Shown here one piece after another: positions 56,485 through 64,000 of a stretch of DNA of 64,000 nucleotides; position 1 is the first letter of the stretch, and each line of letters opens with the position of its first letter. The notes beneath the pieces are model-generated. The model searched no databases. It saw only the letters and a list, made by a program, of their open reading frames with translations, and had not been told where the DNA came from. Where the stretch lies: NCBI GenBank assembly GCA_033030425.1, contig JAUFSD010000018.1:310001-374000 (forward strand), given 5' to 3'. Both the position numbers and the translations under genes were made by a program. Origin of the DNA: Verpa conica. Lineage: Eukaryota > Ascomycota > Pezizomycetes > Pezizales > Morchellaceae.

Positions 56485-56980
56485 CGTGGCGTTTACGGTT
56501 ATGAGAACAACAGTGGTGGGGGCGGGGGTAGGGGGTGTAGTAATGAGTGACGGTATTTGAGGGGGGGTAGTATTATATAGTGGGGGGGGTCGGAGGAGAG
56601 GTGTAGTCTCCGTATACTTAGAGGCTGAGCTGAAGCTGCGAGTGAGATGTGAAGCTATGGATAATACACTAGGGATCCCAGCCTCACGGCCTATACACAG
56701 CCACTGATTACATAACATCGCACATTACATAAGTTAATGGCGGTGCTTAGGCTCTTTCGGGACGGTAATTGGAACGCGTCCAGACGCGAAACCCCTCAGA
56801 GTTGTCGAGTCCTTGTCAGTTACTAAAGAAACATCAACTCCCCTTAATCAATCGCTTTGTCACCCCCCACCCCCCACCACCTCCCCTCTTTGATTTCTTT
56901 ATCTCCATCACTACCCCTACGGGTTTCCTCTCAATCCCTATTAATCATCTTAATTCGATAAGAAAGACTCCCTGCTCATA
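56485..56980. other. Shared VPS54 / MCM5 promoter
   Basis: 496 bp between divergent start codons. The MCM5-proximal half is C/T-rich and contains the cell-cycle sites listed next. Confidence 0.5.
56774..56791 (+). promoter_or_regulatory. Paired MCB-like elements upstream of MCM5
   Basis: ACGCGT at 56774-56779 is a perfect MluI cell-cycle box; ACGCGAAA at 56784-56791 is a near-MCB/E2F-like site 10 bp further on. They lie about 190-207 bp before the MCM5 ATG. In yeasts MBF binds ACGCGT before G1/S replication genes. Confidence 0.6.
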
Positions 56981-59306
56981 ATGGATCGTGCCTCTGTGTT
57001 TACAATCGACACTGGCCTACCCAAGGATGATAGCCAGCCAGATGACCAGCCAGGTGAAATCCAGAAGGCATTTAGGTCATTTATTCTGGAGTTCCGTATT
57101 GATAATACCTTTATATACCGGTTAGTTTCGTTTTAATACTTCAATTCCGCTGTTTGCCGGATTTTATTTTGCTTGTTTGGCTTGATTTTGGGTTCAAATT
57201 ATCACTGACCCTCCCATAGAGATGCCTTACGAACAAACATCCTCGTGAAGCTATACATGCTCGATGTCGATATCGGTCACTTGATCTCTTTCAATGAAGA
57301 ACTTGCGCATAAACTCGCCAATGAGCCAGCTGATATTATCCCAATCGTAGGCCTTTCCCCCCCACTGGGTATTTCCATTAGTATCCACTAACGCCCCCTA
57401 GTTTGAAATGGCCATTAAAGACTGTGCCCGCCGCATGTTCTTTCCTGGTGCAGACAACTCTCGCACTTTCCCCGAGTGTCAACTTATCCTCCACTCCTCA
57501 GCCAATCTCATCTCCATCCGGGACCTCAATGCATCTTATATCTCCAAGCTAGTCCGCATTCCCGGCATTGTCATTGGGGCCTCCACCCTCTCCTCGAAGG
57601 TCACCCTTATGTCAATAATGTGCCGTAATTGCCGCTCTTCGAAAACTCTCCCCGTGGCTGGTGGCTTTGCCGGTGTCTCCCTCCCTCGAACCTGCGACCG
57701 CCCCCACAACCCCGCAGATGAAGGGGAACGCTGTCCAATGGACCCTTACTTTGTTGTCCATGAGAAATGCGTATTCATCGACCAACAAGTTCTCAAGCTC
57801 CAAGAAGCCCCAGATATGGTTCCAGTCGGTGAACTCCCCCGCCACATCCTTGTCTCCGCCGACCGCTACCTCACGAATAAGGTTGTCCCCGGTTCTCGCT
57901 GCACAGTGATGGGCGTCTTCAGCATCTACCAATCAAAAGGTGCCAAGGGCCCCGGGAGTGCCGTTGCAATCCGGAACCCTTATATCCGCCTTACCGGAAT
58001 ACAGTCGAGTGTCGACCATTCGGCAAAAGGCGGGATGATGTTTTCTGAAGCTGAAGAACAAGAATTCCTAGAGATGTCCCGTGACCCTCAACTCTATGAG
58101 AAATTTTCCCGCAGCATTGCGCCCTCTATTTTCGGCTTCAATGATATCAAGAAATCGATCGCGCTCCTCCTCTTCGGTGGCTCCAAGAAAATCCTCCCCG
58201 ATGGCATGAAGCTCCGTGGTGATATCAACGTCCTCCTCCTTGGTGACCCCGGTACCGCTAAATCGCAACTTCTCAAATTCGTTGAAAAGGTTGCCCCAAT
58301 TGCAATTTACACCTCCGGAAAAGGTTCCTCCGCAGCTGGTCTCACCGCATCCGTCCAGCGTGACTCACAATCCCGTGAATTCTACCTCGAGGGTGGAGCT
58401 ATGGTACTTGCAGATGGTGGTGTTGTGTGTATTGATGAGTTCGATAAGATGCGGGACGAAGATCGAGTCGCTATTCATGAAGCAATGGAACAGCAAACAA
58501 TCTCTATTGCCAAAGCTGGTATCACCACTATCCTCAACGCCCGAACTTCCGTCCTTGCTGCTGCGAACCCTATTTTTGGCCGATACGACGATATGAAGTC
58601 TCCCGGCGAGAATATCGACTTTCAGACTACTATCTTGTCTAGGTTCGACATGATCTTTATCGTCAAAGATGAGCATAACTCAGCTCGCGATGAAACAATG
58701 GCACGCCACGTTATGTCACTCCACATGAATCGCACCCCCGCCGGTGTTGCCCCCGAAGACGTTGCAGCAGATATTAGCATAGAGCGCATGAAGCGCTATA
58801 TCACATACTGCAAAACTCGTTGTGCCCCTCGTCTCTCCCCCGATGCGGCCGAAAAACTCTCATCTCATTTTGTGGGTATCCGGAAGAAGGTCCATCAAGT
58901 CGAAGTAGATGCAAACGAACGTTCCTCAATCCCGATTACCGTGAGACAACTGGAAGCTATCATCCGGATTACAGAGGCGCTGGCAAAACTCTCACTACAG
59001 CCTATCGCTACGGAAGAACATGTTGATGAAGCAATACGATTGTTTTTGGCGAGTACTATGGATGCCGTTGGACAGGGAGCTAGTACAAGTGCGGAGTTAT
59101 TGGAAGAGGTTGGGAAGGTTGAGGCAGAGCTGAGAAGGAGGTTGCCAATTGGGTGGAGTACAAGTTTGGCGACATTGAAGAGGGAATTATGTGCAGGGAG
59201 GGGGTATAGTGAGAATGCGCTGGGTAGGGCATTGGTAGTAATGAGTAGGAGAGAGACTATTCAGTTTAGGAATGGAGGAGGGAGTGTGTTTAGGAGTGGG
59301 GTGTAA
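56981..59306 (+). CDS. MCM5: DNA replication licensing factor Mcm5 (Cdc46)
   Basis: Subunit of the Mcm2-7 replicative helicase. Inferred exons 56981-57120, 57220-57346 and 57402-59306 give 723 residues, the usual length. Landmarks: N-terminal [13 protein letters not shown]; zinc-binding cysteines (about C163, C166, C187, C200); Walker [10 protein letters not shown] (about 370-378); Walker B/MCM box CIDEFDKM (about 432-439); arginine finger SRFD (about 502-505); a C-terminal winged-helix region. The introns sit early in the gene. Its promoter holds MCB-like sites, consistent with G1/S expression. Confidence 0.96.
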
Positions 59307-60305
59307 AGATTGGGGTGGGGGTTCTTGTAATTATTTTTTTGAGGTGGTTTTATACCTGGGTGTAGTTGTAGGGAACCGCACGTATGGATGAATGATGAAG
59401 GTGTAATTTATGATTATACAATTTTATGGCTTTATCTGATGGTGTGGGTCGGGTGAAGAGTATGAATGTGAGATGATTGACTAAGGGGAGTTAGGTTTTC
59501 TTTAGTAGTTTTATAATTTAGAAGTAGTGAATGACGGTGTGGCCTTAATAGCTGAGATTCGAAAATTTTAGAAACTAACTTTTTTATCGTGCTGGTTTTG
59601 ATTTGGAATTGTTTTAGGGCTAAGGTCTAAGTAGATGACTAAGGAGCTACTTCATAGAATAGCACTCGGTGTGATGGGGTGACTATATGTAGCTAATACA
59701 AAGTTTTCGAACCTTAGTACATCCGCATGTAGTTTCGAAGTACGAATACAGTTTAGATTGTTTACAACTCTACCCGGTATTAACTACATACTAGTAAGAC
59801 TTACGCATATCCTGGTACTACAACCGAATGGCCTTCCATCAACTTGATATTCTAGGGAGCAAGAATACCCGGACATTTTCAAAAAAAAAAAGTGTCTCCC
59901 AGGGGCTGAACCGCGGACCGTTTCTCACTTGTCCCAGAATAAGTGCGACTAGGCTTCCCGGTATACCGGTAGGCCATCTTCACCTGAAAGTTCCAGCATA
60001 TTTTGTACCTATGAAGTATGTTAAGGGGGCTCCTGGACTTTTCTTTCTCACAATGTAATAATGTAGCTGACACAAAGCTATAGCTAGAAGATGGCTAGGC
60101 AGCTCTTGCGATTAGCTGTTCCTAGGATAGGTATCAGCTTATTGTTCTCATTTTTTTATCGAGGCTTTATTTTATGCTTTATTTTTACTTACTTGTGTTG
60201 CCATGTCATTGCGCAAATGTACATGTATCTTTGCTACCCGACAGATTAACATTTGCTAGACTCATCTCTTCAAAGATAGGAGAGACTTTTTGCCTCATAG
60301 ACTAA
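59307..60305. other. Intergenic region downstream of MCM5
   Basis: About 1 kb, AT-rich. It holds a possible tRNA-derived relic (listed next) and TACATGTA at 60220-60227. No gene recognised. Confidence 0.45.
59881..59976 (-). other. Possible tRNA-derived Pol III relic
   Basis: On the minus strand: TGGCCTACCGG (A-box-like, 59977-59967 region), about 53 nt later GGTTCAGCCCC (B-box-like, about 59918-59908), then GGGAGACAC and an 11-T run (59891-59881) that would act as a Pol III terminator. The acceptor and T-arm stems do not pair properly, so it is not a functional tRNA gene. Confidence 0.3.
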
Positions 60306-60803
60306 CTAATCAATTATAGCATTTGTCTATTGCTTGTACTTGCCGCAGTGCTCGAGGGGCAGGACGAAATAGTTAATTTATTGCTTGGGAAAGGCGCTGC
60401 TATCGAGGCACGAAATAAAGATGGCGACACTCCGCTACTTGCCGCAGTGCTCGAGGGACAGGACGAAATGGTTAATCTATTGCTTGAAAAAGGCGCTGCT
60501 ATCGAAGCGCGGAATGAGAATGGCGATACTCCATTAGTTGCTGCAGCAATGTTAGGGTATAACGAAGTGTTTAAGGTCTCTATTAAGAACGGTACTGATG
60601 CTAGAATTTAGGGTTCGAGATGGGATTCCTATAAAGTATCCCTACAGGGGCGTAAGGCAGTGGTGGAGCTTTTACTTGAGAAAGGCGCAGCTACTGAGGC
60701 ACGAAATAAAGATGGTAACACTGCGCTGCTTTGTGCGGAGATTTCAGGAGATGAAGAAATAGTAAAGCTATTGCGTGAAAAAGGTGCTTCTATCGAAGTG
60801 TAG
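60306..60803 (+). pseudogene. Ankyrin-repeat gene fragment with an in-frame stop
   Basis: From 60306 the frame reads about three ankyrin repeats (LAAVLEGQDEIVNLLLGKGA, LAAVLEGQDEMVNLLLEKGA, then a degenerate one) to a TAG at 60609-60611. The same frame continues past the stop with two more repeats (KAVVELLLEKGA, EEIVKLLREKGASIEV) to a second TAG at 60801-60803. There is no in-frame ATG upstream, so the 5' end is missing. The first two repeats are 99 bp units nearly identical in DNA, indicating recent unit duplication. It could be read as a short exon of an unrecognised gene, but truncated relic is simpler. Confidence 0.75.
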
Positions 60804-61702
60804 GTAATACCGGAAACTACGTATAGGCAAGAGATTGTTTGTGGATGGTCTGAATGTACTTACTTGATTAAACAAAGAAGGTGTGTGAAGTTTTATTTCA
60901 AATTGAAACGGGAAGAGTACATGTAGTATACTAATTAATCTCCTTGTATTATACTTTCAAAGTTATATATTACGATATATATAGGGATTTATAAATTGCT
61001 AAAAGGTTTTCTCTGCTAATAGCTCTAAGCTGGGACTAGCCTTGATAAAATCTTCTGAACATGGCGCATGTTTCTAGTATCTATTTTCAACCTATGTAGC
61101 ATACAGGGTGCCACAAACTGATTCAACGGCACTGATTCACAAACACTTGTAGTGAGACACTCTCTTTAGGAAAATTAGAGTATGTAGATGATTCTTATCT
61201 TCCTTCTTCAGACTAGTTAAGGGTTACATAATAGTCAAGAATCAACTCCACAAGCTACTTTTCTCAAACTAAGAATACTATATTTCCTACCCGGTAACCT
61301 CAGGAGCTTTATCTTGTATATTGTTGGGTAAACTATATCATCAAGCTGTTTCTTACTTTGCATGTTAGACTATGGCAAATTACAGTATTTTTGGTGGTCC
61401 TAGGTGGATTCTAGGTCTTTATATTTATGTAGTATACCACGGTTTTTCATGTCATGTGAGATTGATAAGGCCAATGTGACTCTAGACTGGTGATTTGACG
61501 CGACATGATAGATTCAATACAAAATGTAAGCCAATAAACCAACACATCCCAACCCAACTCCACCAGAAATGAAGAAACTAAGGTATTACATAGAATGGAA
61601 CACAAACTTATATAAGTGGGTACTCCTAAGTCAAACACAGATTTCCCGTTCCCATTCCCAAATATAATCTCCACACCTTGACAAACACCTACTAACCACC
61701 AA
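60804..61702. other. Intergenic region, no gene recognised
   Basis: About 900 bp of AT-rich DNA with TACATGTA at 60918-60925. A frame on the minus strand (61447-61842) overlaps the secreted-protein gene and has no motif. Confidence 0.4.
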
Positions 61703-62263
61703 ATGCACATCCCAATACTCTTCCTCTTGGTCGTCCTCCCCTCAACTCTATGTCTGCCCGTCCTAACAGAAACCGCCCCCTTATTCACACCCTTCAAACC
61801 ACCAAAATATATCTCATACACACTAGCCACCCTCACCGGCACAATCTACCACCCTATCGATATCAATACCACCAATACTAGCGCAAACACCACCACTACC
61901 CGCCCCTCTACCAGTACTAAATATAGCACCGACGCATTCACAAACTCCCCGCACTGCCAAACTACCTCGCAGAAGCCGTCTTCGGCAGATATTATGTGGG
62001 CTGTTCAGTACTTCTACGGTATCTCGAATCTATTCTGCTGTCAGGGTGCGGGGCCTGGATGGGGTTGTACTGTGATTGGGGTTTATAGAAGTGCGGAGTT
62101 GAGAATTTGTGGGCAGTTGGGTCAGTGTGTGAGATGTGGGTATGCGGCGCTAGGGGCAGAGGAGGTGCTAAGAAGGTGTGGGAGGAGTTATAATGGCGTG
62201 GTTAGGGCTGGGGGGATGTTTGAGTGGCATAGAGGGGAGGAGATTGAGGTTGTTGGGTCGTGA
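61703..62263 (+). CDS. Small secreted cysteine-rich protein
   Basis: 186 residues, single exon. The N-terminus MHIPILFLLVVLPSTLCLP is a clear signal peptide. A Thr/Ser/Asn-rich segment with several NTT/NTS glycosylation sequons follows (about 55-72), then a Cys-rich C-terminal domain with C85, C112, C113, C122, C136, C142, C145 and C159, probably four disulphides. The domain (MWAVQYFYGISNLFCC ... CTVIGVYRSAELRICG) is compact and effector-like in style, but I do not recognise its family. Function unknown; an extracellular or wall role is inferred only from the signal peptide and cysteines. Confidence 0.72.
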   Translation: MHIPILFLLVVLPSTLCLPVLTETAPLFTPFKPPKYISYTLATLTGTIYHPIDINTTNTSANTTTTRPSTSTKYSTDAFTNSPHCQTTSQKPSSADIMWAVQYFYGISNLFCCQGAGPGWGCTVIGVYRSAELRICGQLGQCVRCGYAALGAEEVLRRCGRSYNGVVRAGGMFEWHRGEEIEVVGS

Positions 62264-63055
62264 TGGTATGGACGGGCGGTCTTGGACCTTGGGGGAACTT
62301 AATTGGGTGGACTACTATTTTTTATGATTGGGCTTTCTAGAGTTATTTTTAGTGGTATAATATCACAGAGCGTTGCTATTTATTTATTATTCGACTTTGG
62401 GGTTGTTTGTCATTTGTATCTTATTTAACTTTTAATATACAGGGGAAGCAGACATGGAAGTGAGGGAGTGGGAGGAAGAATGGGAATGGGGAGACGTGTG
62501 GGAAGACGTGACGAGCAGCATACAGGGACAGGAGGAGGAGCACGAGAGGGGCTGAAAGTTTACAGCACTTTATTTTATTCATATTTTTTCGTTATTTTAT
62601 TTTGCGGTTATTAGTGTGTTTTTGATAAGTTAGTGCGTAGTATGGGTACCATAACCTTGGGTTGCATGTACAAATGATAAATTCATTCATTCATTCACAC
62701 TTTTAATATACACAACTCAGGACAGTGGGGTAGAACTGGGTGTAGAGTGTAATAGCTAGAAATATCTAATCTCGGAGAATAAACACATAGAATATGCTCC
62801 ATGTATTTATGATTAATTCATTCGTTCGTTTTACTTGGGACCTTACGGCCGCATATACATAAATGATTAATCTATTTATGAATTCATTTCCCCATAGAAT
62901 ATGAGGTTTGGCCGAGTGATGTCTCATGACGATAAGCCAACCGGGTAACTACATACCGATAAGTTTCCTATCATCCCACTACTATATTCCATCCCACCAT
63001 CCAAAGCTCCCCCCCGTCAACAACCCCAGAATACCACCACCACCCACCGCCTACC
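62264..63055. other. Intergenic region before GPN2
   Basis: About 790 bp. A 33-codon frame at 62454-62555 encodes a Glu/Trp-rich peptide directly after an acceptor-like TATACAG, and might be a terminal exon or nothing. A CCACC-rich stretch precedes the GPN2 start. Confidence 0.4.
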
Positions 63056-64000
63056 ATGCCTTTCGCCCAAGTAAGTACTCTTCCCTACTTCTCCAACCTA
63101 ACTAACATTCCCACCAGCTAGTAATCGGCCCACCAGGCTCTGGTAAATCCACCTACTGCAACGGAATGCACCAATTCATGTCCGCAATCGGGCGTAAATG
63201 CTCCATCGTCAACCTGGACCCAGCAAACGAACAAACAACCTACCCATGCGCTATCGACGTGCGGAAACTAATCACCCTCGACGAAGTCATGGACGAGGAA
63301 GGGCTCGGACCAAATGGTGGCGTCATGTATGCGCTAGAGGAGCTAGAACAGAATATCGAATGGCTCGAGGAAGGTCTTTCAAGGCTAGGACGTGAGTACC
63401 AACCTCTACACCACTACCTCATCCTATAAATGAGAGGACTAACACAAGGGGTGGTAGAGGATTATGTGATATTTGATTGTCCAGGTCAAGTTGAGCTATT
63501 CACGCACCACGGGAGCTTACGGAATATATTCCTCCGCTTGCAGAAGATGGGGTACAGAGTCCGTCTCTTTCTCTTTATGTCGTCTCGTACTTCCCCCCTA
63601 CTGACTGTATATGACTGCGGAATAGCTAGTTGTTGTGCATCTTGTTGATGCGCATTACTGCACTGATCCTTCAAAGTACATTTCTGTGCTGTTGCTCTGT
63701 CTTCGCTCTATGCTCCAGCTAGACCTTCCGCATATCAACGTTTTGTCGAAAATCGACTTGTTGAACCAGTACGGCCCGCTCGCGTTCAACCTTGATTTCT
63801 ATACGGAGGTGCAGGATCTCTCGCATATGCTGCCGTTACTAGAGGAGGATACGCGGTTGAAGAAGTATGCGAAGCTGAATGAGGCGATTGTGGATGTTGT
63901 GGATGGGTTTGGGTTGGTCTCGTTTGAGACGCTGGCGGTGGAGGATAAGATGAGTATGACGAGTTTACTGCAGAGTATTGATAGGGCTGGGGGGTATGTT
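63056..64000 (+). CDS. GPN2: GPN-loop GTPase 2, 3'-truncated by the window end
   Basis: Gpn2 is a small GTPase of the GPN family needed for RNA polymerase II/III assembly and nuclear import. Inferred exons 63056-63070, 63118-63391, 63458-63558 and 63626 to beyond 64000. Exon 1 encodes only MPFAQ. Visible are Walker A GPPGSGKST (residues 9-17), the VNLDPANE motif, the family-defining Gly-Pro-Asn loop (GLGPNGG, residues 69-71), DCPGQVELFTHH (G3) and the guanine-specificity-type LSKIDLL. The exon 3 donor is a weak GTCCGT; the nearby GTACAG would cause an immediate stop. The C-terminus lies outside the window. Confidence 0.93.

Noticed and set aside
1..64000. Functional tRNA or rRNA genes and CRISPR arrays
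   Set aside because: I looked for tRNA B-box sequences and 5S/U6-like sequences on both strands and found none with a foldable cloverleaf; no regularly spaced identical repeats of CRISPR type are present.

Overview
The window is nuclear DNA of a filamentous ascomycete (Pezizomycotina; I cannot resolve the clade). Evidence: genes carry many 50-90 nt spliceosomal introns with GTAAGT-like donors, CTAAC/CTAAT branch sites and TAG/CAG acceptors; proteins are clearly fungal (ADE2-type fused purine carboxylase, KRE2/MNT1-type mannosyltransferase, ELO elongase, NRP1-like protein); gene-dense blocks alternate with AT-rich, repeat-laden intergenic DNA. Exon boundaries given here were worked out by hand from splice signals, reading phase and family similarity; every joined gene keeps frame.

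Layout. 0.6-2.7 kb: ADE2 (minus). 3.3-3.7 kb: an unusual run of short hairpins, then a small IBR zinc-binding protein (3.9-4.4 kb). 4.4-10.5 kb: AT-rich DNA with decayed repeats and isolated hairpins. 10.5-12.2 kb: F-box protein (minus), divergent from an NRP1-like RNA-binding protein (15.3-17.3 kb). 17.3-21.5 kb: non-coding, with one outlying copy of the R7 repeat family. 21.5-29.3 kb: condensin subunit YCG1/CND3, divergent from a cysteine synthase-like enzyme, then a hypothetical membrane protein and an F-box/ankyrin protein. 29.3-32.0 kb: AT-rich. 32.0-39.8 kb: COX6, ELO-type fatty-acid elongase, Myb/SANT-like protein, GT15 mannosyltransferase. 39.8-52.9 kb: 13 kb without a normal gene, occupied by six same-strand copies of the R7 family and smaller duplications. 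52.9-59.3 kb: VPS54 divergent from MCM5. 60.3-60.8 kb: ankyrin-repeat gene fragment. 61.7-62.3 kb: small secreted cysteine-rich protein. 63.1 kb to the end: GPN2, cut by the window edge.

The recognised genes are mostly housekeeping (purine synthesis, chromosome condensation, replication licensing, respiration, lipid elongation, Golgi traffic and glycosylation, RNA polymerase assembly) and do not form a pathway cluster. Several are arranged as divergent pairs sharing 0.5-1.2 kb promoters.

The best candidates for something undescribed are: (1) the R7 family, seven diverged ~0.9-1.1 kb repeats, all on the minus strand, each retaining a TATA-like box, a pyrimidine-rich leader, most an ATGGCTGAC-like site, an A-rich tract, a CAGCGATTGTGG-like block followed by a splice-donor-like sequence, and a GATTAGATTAAT-like tail; (2) a ~340 bp array of hairpins with 4-5 nt loops at 3.4-3.7 kb whose duplicated part keeps pairing where sequence differs; (3) strong over-representation of the palindrome TACATGTA in intergenic DNA.
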